A stretch of 64,000 bases of DNA from Nageia nagi. Taxonomy: Eukaryota; Pinophyta. Below are positions 12,640 to 24,559 of the stretch, piece by piece. A model generated the notes under the pieces. The model was given only the letters and a program-made list of their open reading frames with translations. It was not told the DNA's origin and did no database searches. The stretch covers positions 211,606,001 through 211,670,000 of the forward strand of contig JBITNC010000001.1 of the NCBI GenBank assembly GCA_050084985.1, read 5' to 3'. The stretch's first letter is position 1, and the number at the start of each line of letters is the position of its first letter. The translations under genes were made by a program, and so were the position numbers.

Positions 12640-14085
12640 TATAACATCCCTTTTTGCAAAAAATAATTAATTTTGGTGTTCTAAGGATTCTTTTTTTGTA
12701 AATATTTATTTTCTCACACAATTGTTGTTAATTCCTTGGGATAGAATTATGAAGGTCCTTTGGACCCACTTGTGAGCTCCATGAGGGATGTTTTTCTCCC
12801 AAGCTAGGATGTATTATTTTATTTATCATTTAATGCACTTGGAGATCCCAAAGATGATTATGGGAATCCCAAGATTTGTATGGCACCTAGAACATAGATA
12901 AACACCTATTTGCCTCAACGTTGGATTTGGGAGCACTTGTACACATGCGCCAGCCTTGGGGAGACTCCTAGACCCCCACGTTGGCTCATGATGACCCCCT
13001 TGCACCCACGCATGACTCCTAGACCCACGTGGCACCTTGGACTCCCACATGGGCATGCATGGCACCCTAGACACTCACGTTGGCATGCGTGGCACCTTAG
13101 ACACCCACGTTGACATGTGAGGCACTTTGGACTCACACGTTGAGCATTAATACCCTTGGGTACCCATGTTGGGCATGCTTGACCCCTAGGCACCTACGTT
13201 GGAGATCTTGGGCCTCCAAAAGGCTAACGTTGAGGTTTGGAGAGGTTGGGGATGACTCCTAGGTGAGATACAGATCCAGTGATGAGATATATAAGGCTGA
13301 GGAGCCTCATATTTGAGATAGAATGAATTTTATATTGAAACCCTTCTCTTTGGAGTTACCCAAGACTTGGCGGTGTCAAGCACCCTTGAGCATAGCTTAC
13401 AAGTAGAGTTCAAGAGGCATAAAACACCTTTTGTCTTACAGGTGAGGTGTTTGTTCGTGCGCGTGAGGCTGCCCTACCTTGAGGCATCCACAAGCGGTTT
13501 GCATTTTTGAATCCATCTGGTGGCATTCAGAAACCACATCCATTCTCTTTGTCAAGAGCTAATATGTGAGAGAGCCCTTTGGTGAGGCATCTACATAACT
13601 GGTAGGAGGTGGTTGTTCTACCACAGTTAAATGATCTATCTTAGCATTTCATGTGCCCTAGTTGGATCCTTGGAGGTCAATGTTGAGCCCTTTGGGCCTA
13701 GTATTGTATCATTCTTTGCATTTATCAATAATACAGTTGTCGCACTTTGAATCTCATTGATTGTCTCATGTTGTTGTGTGTTTGACATATTTATGCTTCC
13801 TTGTATACAACGTTGGGCAATTCAGATGTATTCATGCTTGTATATTGAGTCATTGGCATTCTTGGGCTATTATTGATGCATTGTGCTTAATTAGAGCATT
13901 CTTGGTTGTGATGTTGACTCAGAGAAGTGATATCTTGCTTGTAAGGCACATCGTTGGTATTTCTGGCTCACTCTTTGACTTAATTGATGCCCTAGATCAG
14001 ACGTGGCATGCTTGAGGGTTAATTTTGATAGTTTGAATTGTTTATTTGGCTAATATTTGCTTGAGAATTTTTTGGGGATATTACA
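12640..14085 (+). mobile_element. Solo LTR, plus orientation, with target duplication GTAAA
   Basis: The LTR starts TATAACATCCC (first dinucleotide TA instead of TG) at 12640 and ends GGGGATATTACA at 14085. The 5 bp before (12635-12639) and after (14086-14090) are both GTAAA, a perfect target-site duplication, so the ends are certain and the element is a recombination-derived solo LTR of 1446 bp. It has 30-bp ACGT minisatellite units at 12975-13200 and the shared '...AATACAGTTGTCGCA...' R/U5-like block near 13720. Confidence 0.9.
12975..13200. repeat. 30-bp ACGT-core minisatellite inside the LTR
   Basis: ACG cores fall at 12978, 13008, 13027, 13047, 13077, 13107 and 13137: the spacing is exactly 30 bp except for one pair of short units. 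Consensus 'CACCCACGTTGGCATGCGTGG'-like, with a CTTGGACTC/CCTAGAC spacer. Confidence 0.8.
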
Positions 14086-14317
14086 GTAAATCCATGTAAT
14101 ATTCCAAAATTAAGGCGTTCCATTTCTATGTACCAAATTAAGTGGGATGCTCCTCTTCATTGTACTTTTCTAGCAATCAAGGATATTTTATTTTGTTTTG
14201 TAAAAAGTCTAGTTTTGGAGGGACGCACAACATTATATTTTCACCCTATGAAGTTGGATGCTTCATTCTTGGGTGCAAAAATGAGAAATTGAGCACTTAA
14301 AGGGTGGATGTCACACT

Positions 14318-15095
14318 TGTAACATCCCCTTTTAGGAGATGTTACCTTCTAGGAGTATTTTTGTAATTACTAGTGATTATTTATTTATTGCATATGTATT
14401 TAGGCATCATTGTAACTTAGGATAGGAGACATATGGATCCCATGGACCAATTGTGAACCCATAATTGGGACGTCTCCCTCCTCAAAGTAGATTAGAGCAT
14501 TTAAGTGTGATAGTACGAATCTCAAAACACAACGCATGATTAGAGGCCAGGCGCATGATTGAGAGTGATTTTGAGGTACAATCTGGACACCCAAACATGA
14601 TGTCACCTTGAGGGGTGCATGAGCGCCCAACCTTGGGGGATTCCTATTTATATAGCTGGTGTAGGGATGAGGAGGTATCATTGAGCATATTTTATATCTT
14701 CTATCTTCAGAGTGGCAACGCCTTCTCTTGAGCCTCTCATTGGACAACAACCCAGTGTAGAGAAGAGCATAGTGGGACATAGCCCTCTCTAGGCTATTGG
14801 CTAAGGATAGAAACCCTTAGACCATTCAATGTTCTAGTGAGATTCGGGGTTGAAGGCCCTACTAGCGAGACATCAGTATTTGAGGATTGTATGCCCTAGA
14901 TCTGGTCAACCCTCTAGGGCCTATTTGGTTTTAATATGACCATTTCTTGCTATATACTAACATGTTGGCATTTCTCCTCTATTCTTGCTTGTGTGTTGCA
15001 TGATTTGTGGTGTGAATGCTAGATCTATTTCATTTCTTACTTATTTGCTTAATTGTGTAATAATTTTGGAATAAGAAATAGTTTGGGATATTACA
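14318..15095 (+). mobile_element. 5' LTR of a Ty3/Gypsy element
   Basis: It starts TGTAACATCCCC (14318) and ends GGGATATTACA (15095), 778 bp. It is directly followed by one spacer base and a tRNA-Met-type primer binding site, then by gag and pol remnants on the same strand. It belongs to the same LTR subfamily as the solo LTR at 23556-24349; the two share the block around the 'agagtggcaacgcc' motif. Confidence 0.88.
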
Positions 15096-15096
15096 G

Positions 15097-15108
15097 TGGT
15101 ATCAAAGC
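15097..15108 (+). other. Primer binding site (initiator tRNA-Met type)
   Basis: TGGTATCAAAGC lies one base after the LTR end. It differs by one base from TGGTATCAGAGC, the common plant retrotransposon primer site complementary to initiator tRNA-Met. Confidence 0.9.
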
Positions 15109-17210
15109 TTGATCCTGCCATCCAGTGAAGATGGAAGGAGGCAAACCTTTCAAATTTGCAATCAGTATGGAGAAGATAGAGGCCACCATTGAAGTAATGT
15201 AGGAACTACTCAAGGAGTTTGGGCCATTAAGACATTTTGTAGAGAGAAGGAGATGATAGAGGAAAAAAGGGTTGTGCACCAGGCATCCATGGTCACCAAT
15301 CACAACGCCCACCTTCACCTTCATGGTCGCATGACTTGTTGGATCCAATCTTTTTAGTAGAATCCAGAAGCCTTTAGGAAAGAAGTTAGCTCTCAAGATT
15401 ACTTGAATATCTTGAGTTGGGAGATCCCAAAGCCATAGAGAGTGCAGGAAGAGATTAGGGGTTTTGACAAAATCCCTAAATTCAATGGTGATGGTAATCC
15501 TACGACTATGGTTTCGATAAGCAAATTAGAGACCTTCTTCACCCTTAACCAAATAATAGAAGAAGACTTCATTCTGATTGTGATCATGCATTTGGATGGA
15601 ATAGCACATGTGGCACCATGGAGAGGATGTCCATGATCATAGCTTTATCTGTACATTCGAAGAATGTGGCCAACGAATCTTGGATCGCTTTGATCTAAGA
15701 GATGAGGATGAATATTTCATGGATCTAGAAGCCATTATCCAACAAGCAGAGTTGGAGTCATACACTTGGGAGTTATAACAAAAAATTGCTATTGTCACCC
15801 ACATTTCGCAGAAGGAGCTAACGTCCTTGTTCATTGAAGGGTTGAGTCTCGCTACCCACACTCAATGAGGCTATCCAAAGGGCTTCGTTGTTGGAGGAAG
15901 CTGCCAGGAGTGAAACATCTACACTAGAAGGTGCAAAGAAACCCCACGCACCATGCATGAGTGAGAAACACGATAATGAGACTAGTAGAGTCAGATGGCC
16001 ATATCTGAAGGACACATGGTCGAACTAAAAGAAGGGTGAGAGTAGATTTTCACTTAGAGGAAAACCAACGTAAGGAAGGATGGAGGCACTCCCACAAGTG
16101 ATATCTACACACAAGATGGAGAAAATTATCCAGATGGAGATATTGTATGGGGCGTCGCTTTCCTCATGATCAAAGGCAAACCAACATCTACCAACAACGG
16201 AGAAATCATCTCTTCTGATGTGGTCTAGGAGATTCTGGAAAAACACAAGGACGTTTTTGGAGACATGCCTATCGGGTTGCCATCACAAAGAGGTTTTGAG
16301 CACATCACCAAGCTAGAGTGAGGGTCAAAACCAGTGATGATCATGTCCTACAAGCATCCATGCATCTACAAGGATGAGATTGAGCAGACCATCAAAGAAT
16401 TGCTTGACATGGGATTCATACAACCTAGCTCCAGCCCCTTTGCATCTTCGGTTGTCTTAGTGAAGAAAAAGACGAAACCTTGAGGATGTGCATTGACTAT
16501 TGAGTACTCAACAAGAAGACAATCAAGAACAAATATCCCATCCCATGGGTGGATGATCTTATTGATGAGCTCCATGGGGCTAAGTACTTCTCCAAGATAG
16601 ACTTGAGATTTGAGTATCATCAAATCTATATGAGAGACGAGGATATACACAAGACAATTTTCAGGTGTCATTTTGGGCACTTTGAGTTCTTGGTAATGCC
16701 ATGCGGATTGATCAATGCACCAACTACCTTTCGGTCCTCTATGAACCAACTTTTCCGAGTGCAACTCATGAAGTATGTGTTGGTATTCTTTGATGATATC
16801 CTCATCTATAACCAAACATGGGAGGAACACTTGAAGCAACTGGATTCAATATTGGAGATATTGCAGTAACAAAAGTTTTATGCCAAGAAATCAAAATGCG
16901 AATTTGGAATGACTAAAGTCTTGTACTTGGGGCATATTATCAGCCAAGATGGAGTTCGGGTGGATGAGCAAAAGATTCAAGCCATATAGGATTGGCCAGT
17001 GCCCACCACACTAACGCATTTGAGGGAATTCTTGGGGCTGTGCAACTACTATTGGAGATTCGTTCGAAGTTTTTCACATTTGGCCGCACCCTTGACGTAG
17101 TTGACCAAGAAAGATGCATTCGTGTGGAGCAATGAAGCTTAGATGGCATTTGAAGAACTCAAGAGGGTAATTTGTTCTTGTCCGTGTCTGGCAATGGTGT
17201 TGTCTTTCTA
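15109..17210 (+). pseudogene. Ty3/Gypsy gag-pol remnant with reverse transcriptase
   Basis: Downstream of the LTR and PBS the plus strand carries a decayed gag (15120-15950: 'GFDKIPKFNGDGNPTT', 'LETFFTLNQIIEEDFI'). A reverse transcriptase follows from about 16270. Visible RT blocks are 'EEIEQTIKELLDMGFIQPSSSPF'-like sequence at 16380-16440, 'AKYFSKIDLR' near 16577, 'FRCHFGHFEFLVMPCGL' and the catalytic box FFDDIL at 16786-16803. After it come 'SKCEFGMTKVLYLGHIIS' and '[15 protein letters not shown]'. The segment with its connection-domain start ends at ~17210 without RNase H, integrase or a 3' LTR. In-frame stops and frameshifts make it inactive. The retropepsin was not recognised. Confidence 0.9.
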
Positions 17211-17249
17211 TTCGGTCACTTTGGAGAGCATTGATATAATTTTGGAGAC

Positions 17250-17795
17250 TGTAGGATAGAATTATGTTCTCTTGGGGGTCATCAAGGCTTTCCCAGTGAG
17301 ATGCTTGCAGTCATCAACCAGTCAATCTTTGACCAAATTAGATGGAGGCTTTATACTCTTGTAGTATCTTAAGGAGTCTTGCATACTATATGATATACCT
17401 TCATTTTCCCAAGCGAAGGCTGCCTCTATTCCTTTCTCTGAGAAATCCATGATCACTACATTGTTTCTATCCAAGAGTGTCCGTTTCCTAGTGTCATAAT
17501 GCTTTCCCAGTTCGTAGCATAGCTCTGGGAAGGGTGCACCATGGATGCTGTTACTAGTAAGGATGATCTCAATGTGTCGTTTACTAGCAAAGCAGGATCC
17601 ATGAACTGTATCTTTGTCAATGTTTTGATTGGATCCAATGAGTTACAATCGGTATCTCTAATCTCACTCAGACGGTCAATGATCTTCGCCATGGGCATCA
17701 TTGGCTCCATAGTATGTTCAAGGGTGATGGGGTTGTCCATCATGAGCCTTCTTTGCTTCCGGTATTTGATATTTTGTGCAACTAACGCCATTTTG
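17250..17795 (-). pseudogene. Unassigned ORF remnant, minus strand, probably transposon-derived
   Basis: The minus strand is open over 17456-17791 ('ALVAQNIKYRKQRRLMMDNPI', 'TMEPMMPMAKIIDRLSEI') and continues after a frame break as 'VIMDFSEKGIEAAFAWENEGISYSMQDSLRYY' to ~17290. I do not recognise a domain. Its position, next to a Gypsy remnant and downstream (on its own strand) of a tandem-repeat region, suggests a retroelement gag-like or accessory ORF. The codon stretch looks protein-like rather than random, but no function can be claimed. Confidence 0.4.
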
Positions 17796-17799
17796 TCCT

Positions 17800-18640
17800 T
17801 GTTAGCAACTATTTGGCACTTTTTGGGAAAAAAGAGGATTTTTGAAAATTTTGGATTTTTTTCCTAAGTGTGCCATCATCGAAAGTGAGCCAAGATTGTG
17901 AAGTTTTGAGTTTTTTAGAGTGAATATGGAATGATACCAAGGTAACTAACTCAAAGGGGGATGTGCCTTGGAGAGATTTTTGGAAGATTTTTCGAGATTT
18001 TAGCTCAAAAATAGAGCTTGCTGAAAAAAATACAGGTTTGGGGGAAATTTGCCAAGGAAAGAGAGGGCAAATTCGAAAAAATGGTCAAATGATGCCGGAA
18101 TTGGTTTATAACACCTTTAGTAGATGGGGAATGAGTAGGGAAGGTGTTTTGGCTTTTGAAACGGCCAATTTCGACTTGAAAAACACTTTTTAGAGAATTT
18201 TGAAAAATTTCATGGATTTAAAAAAAAAAAATTCGAAAATTTTGGATTTTGGGCACTCAGATCTTGGATCTTGGAATTTTTTTTGTGTTTTTTTGGTTGA
18301 AAATAAAATATGATCCCAAGGATAATGAATATCCAAATTGAAATCTGAAAAAATTATTTTCAAGGGTTTGGGATCTTGGAAGATGGGGTTTTGGAGCTTA
18401 GATCCTCAAAAAAACATGAAAAAATGGATAAAGGTATTAAGAATACCTTAGGATCTTGGAGTTTGGTGATGAAAAGGTATTTGGCTATGGTCTCAAGGCT
18501 CCAAGGCTGAAAGTTGGGTTTTCCTCCTTTTTTAGCTCTCCAATTCTTCAATAATTTGGCAATAGTTGGGTGTAAATGACAATTGTGAGAAAAATGGAGG
18601 AGTGAGGGTGTATTTATAAACACAGGGTCAAAATATGCCA
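17800..18640. other. Low-complexity A/T-rich stretch rich in AATTTT/TTTTGGAA words
   Basis: Many copies of 'aattttgaaaattt'-type words. It leads into the ~350-bp tandem repeats and is probably untranslated sequence of the same mobile element. No gene is seen. Confidence 0.45.
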
Positions 18641-19730
18641 CATTTTGATTTTACAAATTTTGAAAATTTGGGAAAATTTTCAAGCTCTCTCATTGGCTGC
18701 CCACTATTTCATATTTTGGAGGAGTAGATCTCACTTTTCTGAAAAACTCAAATCATTGAACTTGTGTGAAATCATATTCCATAAACCATGAAGGTCATAA
18801 ATTTCGGTTTTTATCAATTTTGGGGCCTTGGAATGCTAGGCGTAGGTTTTAGGAAAGATAGGGAGTTTTTGCAATTTCGAAAAATGGCCTATAACTTGGC
18901 AAACCAGCGCCTAACTTTTTGGGGTGCAAAATTTGAGTATTTTCAAACTTTCCAAGAGCAAAGTTGTTCATCTTTGAATTTGCCACCCTACCTCTTTCTT
19001 CATTTCTGATTTTGCAAATTTTTGAAAATTTGGATAATTTTCAAGCTCTCCCATTGGTTGTCCACTTTTTCATGATTTGGAGAAGTAAACTTCATTTTCT
19101 TGAAAAACTCAAAACATCAATCTTGAGTGGAATCAAATTTTATACCTCATGAAGCTCAAAAAATTCACTTTTGACTAATTCTAGGCCTCCCTCTTGCTAG
19201 GCGCAGGTTTTGGAATGTTTGACCAAAGTTTCAAAACTTAGCAAATCCCCTCTAGGAATTAGAAGGTCAAATCTTTAGTTTTTCCAACATTTCCAAGAGC
19301 AAAGATGCCTAATTTGTCATTTGGCATCACACCTTTCTCTTAGATTTTTGATTTGACAATTTCAAAATTTGGGAAAATTCCAAGCATTCCTATTGGCTGC
19401 CTTTAACTCCTCTTTGCGCAATTTTCTGTTTTTTCCACTTTTGATGGAGCAAATCTTGTCCAAATTGCAAACTTGAAAGACCAATTTGATGTAGAATTGC
19501 ATTCTCCATGCTTCCAAGCTCAAAAATTTCATTTTCAAACAAAAATAGGCCTCCCAAAAGGTAGGTGCAGGTTTTCCCTATTTTGGAATGTTTAGGCAAA
19601 GTTTCAAAACTTGGCAAATCTCCCCCCAGGAATTTGGAGGTCAATTTTGCTCATTTTTCGAAATTTCCAAGAGCAAAAGTGCTTATTTTATCATTTGGCA
19701 TCACACCTTTCTCTGAGATTTTCATTCCAA
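18640..19730. repeat. Three diverged ~350-bp tandem repeats
   Basis: Units begin near 18650, 19010 and 19355. Each has the ordered landmarks 'aatttgggaaaattttc', 'aagctctcccattggctgcc', 'gaaaaactcaaa', 'ctaggcgcaggttt', 'ttccaagagcaaag' and 'cacacctttctctgag' or equivalents. Identity is moderate, so the duplication is old. Confidence 0.75.
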
Positions 19731-20189
19731 CTTGTTTTAAAAAAGCTCATTTTTCTAAGTCTATGTTTGACTCCACACTTCTTGGAAGCATCACTTCCAT
19801 GTCTTCATTTCGTCTTCTAGGGAGCTCCTTTGGCCGGAACTAAAAAGTTTGAAGCCCAAATGTGCCTGAACTGAATTCTTCATCACCTTGTGTCATCAAA
19901 CTCTCTATTATCAAGAATCTACGTTGCCTATCCATCATTGGAAGCCTTTTCTTGGTCACTTGATCACTCTGGACAAGTACTGATTTAGTGCTTGGATGCC
20001 CAAAATACTCTAGTGATCTTGTGTTGAATAATTTGCTTCATATTATCCATGATAACATTCCTTGAGAATGTCTTACAGTTGTCTCTTAAGCCATTTGGAC
20101 CGTCTCACCTATGGGGTTTGTCCATCCTTGATCACCAAATTTGCGAAAATTGGGTCCCCAACATGTTGCATCTTAAAGTCTGTTGAGCG

Positions 20190-21148
20190 GGCACAACACA
20201 CACTAAACATAGAGACAATATTGAGATCCAAGATGCCCATGGTTGTATTAATGATGAGAAATGACAAATGATACAATACCAGGCCCAAAAGGCTCAACGT
20301 TGGCTTCCAAGGAGCCAACTAGGGCACAACGAACATATAAATGTGATCATTGCTGGTGCAACGGATGGGACAACCTCACTCCCTCAAGCCTGGATGCTTT
20401 GCTACAGAACTTCCATGCCTGGAAACTATTGAAGGTAGAAGTGTGACCTTAGAATACCATTGGATGGACTAAGATGCTACACCTTAGCCATAGATTAGCA
20501 AGATCCCTCAGCCTGCTAACCCTCCTAGATGTTGCACCTAGGGGAAGTTTGCTTGACATTGCGCCAAGACTTGTGTCCATTGGATGGTAGAAGAAATATT
20601 GTCAAATTAAGTATATCCATGCAATGATGCTCCAACATCTAATATAGCTTAATCTTGGATCTAGAACATCACCTAGGAATCATCCATGCCTCTCCTATCC
20701 AACGTTTGCCTTTTAGGGGCCCTCAAATGCCTCAATGTCATAAATGCTCATGCGTGGGGTGTAGAGCCTCCCTAAGGTGTGACGTGGGCCTCCAAGGGTG
20801 ATGGGATGCCTCCAAGTCCAACGTTGGGGTCCTAGAAGTCCCCCCATGTCATGCGTTGGGTTTCTAGGAGTCATACATGCGCCTATATCCTATCTACATG
20901 CTCATACAAGGCCTTGGGATTCCCACAATCAATTCTCGGGATCTCAAGTACATAAAATCACATTTGATCATGCTAACCTACGCTTGGGAGGAAGACATCC
21001 CACTTGGGGCTCAGAATGGGGTTCAATGGACCTTTATAATTTTTATCCCAAGTACTAACAACTAATGCATAATTAAATAAATAAATATTTACAAACGGGA
21101 ATCTGAAGGATTCCATAATTAATTATATTTTACAAAAAAAGGCTTTAC
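20190..21148 (-). mobile_element. LTR fragment, minus orientation
   Basis: It is very similar to the LTR at 61826-62966, including 'gatgggatgcctccaagtcc', the CCAACGTTGGGG units at 20690-20880 and 'ggatctcaagtacat'. The inner (left) end is truncated near 20190. The right end decays around 21148, where TGTGAC should stand. No target duplication is detectable. Confidence 0.75.
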
Positions 21149-21733
21149 AAAATGTAAAATACATTCAAAACCATAAAGAATGTTTAAAATACGTGTCAAA
21201 TCTGAACCCTGATCATGATCAATTCATAGGAACATTTTTGTTGAGCTCAGTTTCTATAAACTTCAACTGAGTGTCGATTGAATCTCCACCAAAATTTATA
21301 AATGATTTACAGAAATTTATCAAACATTTATCAATCAGATTTGTTGTGTATCAAACATGAGAGTAAATTATCTTTAAGCATCTTTCTTGTCTTCCAGTGT
21401 GTGCTACCTTTCAAGTTAAGCAGCTAGTGCATGTTTCAATGTAGGCTATTTTGTTTTATGTAGTAAATAAAATTCATCCGTTTAGATGGTTGGCTGCTGT
21501 TGAGACTTCGATCAATTAATGAAAAAATTAGTAACTCTGTATTTAAGGCTTCAGTGGCATGATTGACTACAATATGATAATTACTTTGCATTGCACATAT
21601 TTGCAAATAGTATGCATTCAAGTCTTCCAGATTTCCTTATCCATATAAATAAAAATTACTTAATTTTTGTCTGTTTTAGTATCAATCATAAACCAAATCA
21701 AATGACTAAAATATTATACTTTGTGTGCATTAG
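21149..21733 (+). other. 3' end of MED23 intron 2
   Basis: Unique-looking intronic sequence ending in the acceptor TGTGCATTAG before exon 3. No other feature is seen. Confidence 0.6.
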
Positions 21734-21833
21734 TCTTCAAATCCGCAAAAGGATCACCGCTTTGAACAGAGATCTACCACCAAGGAATGAACAATTTCTC
21801 CTAGATTTCCAGCAACTTCAGGGTCAATTTTCG
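21734..21833 (+). CDS. MED23: MED23 exon 3
   Basis: The acceptor GTGCATTAG|T completes the phase-2 codon of exon 2, and the donor TTTTCG|GTAAGA is a strong consensus in phase 0. It encodes 'LQIRKRITALNRDLPPRNEQ' followed by 'FLLDFQQLQGQFS', matching the highly conserved plant MED23 block 'NRDLPPRNEQFxLDFxxLQxQF' just after the N-terminal linker. The intron before it is ~10.5 kb and full of LTR elements; the one after is 227 bp. Confidence 0.93.
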
Positions 21834-22060
21834 GTAAGATTGGAAACACTTCCCAAGCTTGTTTTGTTTCCCTCTTCTTTTATGAATGATTCATTCTTTG
21901 TATATTTGAAAAGTCTCATGTGCCGTTGGACTTACCATCTAACCTCTACACCTCTCAGAAGTGGCACTTTACATTCAGTACACATAGAATAGAAACTGAT
22001 AGGATTATTCATAATTTTCTATCTTCATGGATGTGGTCTGAAATATTTGGTTATTTCCAG

Positions 22061-23049
22061 GATCAGGATCAGTTGCGGTCAGCAGCAGAGTCTGTTCTTT
22101 TTGGTTTGATTGTGCAATGCAGCAGTCACACACACTTCAGGCAGATTTTCTTCTTTTTGCTTTACAGGTATTGTCTGGCATAAATTTCATAAATTGGGAT
22201 TCATTCCTGTCATCTCTCCTTTCTGCGGTGTCAGCAGCAGAAACATCATCTGTCCAAAGTGGTCAAGCACATATTGGAACACCTTCTATTAGTTCAACAG
22301 TGTCAGGGAGCATGAATCCAATTCCAACCATGGCTAATTCATCAATGGGACAAGCTTCCAGCCCAGCTTCCCCAATGATTTCATTGCATATTATTGGGTC
22401 ACCTCCCCATGGGCTGTCTGATCCAGCTGCAACTGTAAATCAGTCGCCAATAAAGGTGTCAGATCTATCCTACAGTGGACAACAGATACCTTCAAGGGTC
22501 TCTGGCTTCTCAAAGGGTTGTGTAATGGGTTCTCTTCGTCAGCTTCTTTGTAAGGCTGTGCTAGCTGGACTCGAACATGATCTGAAACCAATAACTCATG
22601 CTGATATCTTTTCACACATGCTTAATTGGCTGCTTAACTGGAATCCAAGACAGCAAAGCAGGATTGATGAACATGATAATACAAACATTAGAATACCCAA
22701 GAGAACCTCTTGTGACTGGCTGCATAGTTCCTTGGATGTTGTTTGGGCTTTGGTGGATGAGAACAGATGTCGAATACCATTCTATGAGCTACTTCACAGT
22801 GGCATACAATTTATAGATAATGTACCAGATGATGAGGCCTTATTTACGTTGATCCTGGAAATTCATAGGAGGAGGGATAAAATAGCTATCCATATGGAAA
22901 TGTTAGACCAACACCTGCATTGTCCCACATTTGCTACAGTTCGAATTGGACCTCAAATATATCCAAGCAGCCTAGGGGAGTCATTGCCAACAGTTCGATC
23001 TGCACCTCTAACGTATCCTGGTGTTCTTGGTGAGCCACTGCATGGAGAG
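22061..23049 (+). CDS. MED23: MED23 exon 4, large exon with a frameshift
   Basis: Acceptor TTATTTCCAG|GAT, donor GGAGAG|GTATGA. The exon starts in phase 0 with 'DQDQLRSAAESVLFGLIVQCSSH', matching plant MED23. After the CA run at 22127-22135 the homologous reading ('ADFLLFALQVLSGINFINWD', then 'FLSSLLSAVSAAE') is in another frame. Removing 2 bases restores co-linearity, and 989 nt minus 2 is exactly 329 codons, in phase with exons 3 and 5. As written, translation stops at 22181-22183. The rest is open and conserved: a Ser-rich variable segment, then 'GSLRQLLCKAVLAGLEHDL', 'MLNWLLNWN', 'CRIPFYELLHSGIQFI' and 'LDQHLHCPTFATVR'. The MED23 identity is secure. Whether the frameshift is real is not. 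Confidence 0.93.
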
Positions 23050-23550
23050 GTATGATAGCGAATATTCCTTTGTTTTTGACAGATTAAGATGTGTTTTTAC
23101 AGGAGAATATGCACTAAAAGCTATCTTTTGGCAGAAATGTCGTAAATCCTTTAGGGCAGAAAATTTTCTTCACAAGCAGGCCTGTGCATGAACTTTGGTT
23201 TTTAGTCTTAGTCATTATGTGGATAACATGTAGCAAATGAAGATGTGAATCAGCTTAGTATAATAATGATTTATTTTCCAAGAGAAATGTTTACCTGGTG
23301 ATTTATAATAATGACCTTGAGAAGTGACTTCTTTTTGCTGTTATGAGTTTTTGATGCAGCATAAGTTCCTGAAATGTTGTTGTCTTGCTAATTCTTTGCT
23401 GGGAAGGATTGATCAAGATACCTCTGGTGGACATTCAGCTTTTGCTTGATTGTTAAAGTGCTTTTTATGATTGAAAACATGCTTTTCTGCAATTGAAACT
23501 GACTAAACTTAGGTGATAACTGTATGGGAGACATACTGATGCTACCTATG
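23050..23550 (+). other. 5' part of MED23 intron 4
   Basis: Intronic sequence between the exon 4 donor and the solo LTR. No other feature is seen. Confidence 0.6.
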
Positions 23551-23555
23551 AGTTG

Positions 23556-24349
23556 TGTGATGTTCCCAAATTATTCTTATTCCAAATTATTAGTGAAGCA
23601 ACCAATAATTCACGAAATGAGCAATAACAATGAAATAATGCCACAAAACATCCAACACACAAGCCAAAATGGGAGAATAATGCCAACGTATCAATATTAA
23701 GCAATGATAGACCAAGATACAACCAATATGGCCCTATAGGGCTGACATCAGGCTCAAGGGACCAGATCTAGGGCACAACACTCTCCAAATGCTACTGGAA
23801 GCTGATGTCACATGGCTAGGGCCTTCAACCCTTGGATCTGAGATGCAAGACTGGATTAACTAAGAGTTTCTGTCCTTAGCCAAGATCTAGTGAGGGCTAC
23901 GCCCCACTAGACCCTTCCCACGCTGGGTTTTCGTCCAATGAGAGACCCAAGAGATGGGGTTGCCACTCCAAAGATAGAAGATATAGAATATGCTCAATGA
24001 TCCCTCTTGACTCTTGCACCAGCCATATATTTAATGATTCCCCAAGGTTAGGCGCCTACACACCCACCTAGGAGATGTCATGCTTGGGCATCCCACCTCA
24101 TGCCTTGGGATCACACCAAACCATTTACTCACCCTCTAATCATGCGTTGGGCTTTGGGATCCCCACAAATACGCTTAAATGCTCTAATTTATCTCAAGGA
24201 GGGAGTCATCCCACATTTGGGCTCACAATTGGTCCATTGGACCCATAAGTCTCCTAACCCGAGGTAACAATCATGCCTACCATGCATTAAACATTACTAA
24301 CTACCAAATCACACCTAAAAAGGAATGACTAGTAAAAAGGAACATAACA
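23556..24349 (-). mobile_element. Solo LTR, minus orientation, with target duplication AGTTG
   Basis: The plus strand reads TGTGATGTTCCC at 23556 and ends GGAACATAACA at 24349 (794 bp). AGTTG flanks both sides (23551-23555 and 24350-24354). It is the same subfamily as the 5' LTR at 14318-15095, in opposite orientation. A perfect duplication with no internal region indicates LTR-LTR recombination. Confidence 0.92.
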
Positions 24350-24559
24350 AGTTGCTAGAACTATTTCCAGTTGAAAATTTTGAGAAATATGGACTATGGA
24401 TGCTCCATATTTTGAGTTTTAGATTGTGGATGGTTTGAAATTTGGCTTAGAATGCCTAATTTTTGACCTGTGCCCTTGTTTCACTCTCTTGATGCATAAA
24501 ATATTGATTGTTTTCTAACTTAAGGTATCTATCTTTGAGATGTAACTTGATTTTCATGC

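Noticed and set aside
12826-13193. Overlapping ORFs on both strands in the Cys/His-rich region
   Set aside because: The open frames arise from the 30-bp minisatellite of the solo LTR, not from a gene.
15391-16246. Minus-strand ORFs opposite the Gypsy gag-pol remnant
   Set aside because: LTR, PBS, gag and RT order fix the coding strand as plus.
21920-22183. Separate small ORF overlapping MED23 exon 4
   Set aside because: It is intron 3 plus the first, frame-broken part of exon 4.
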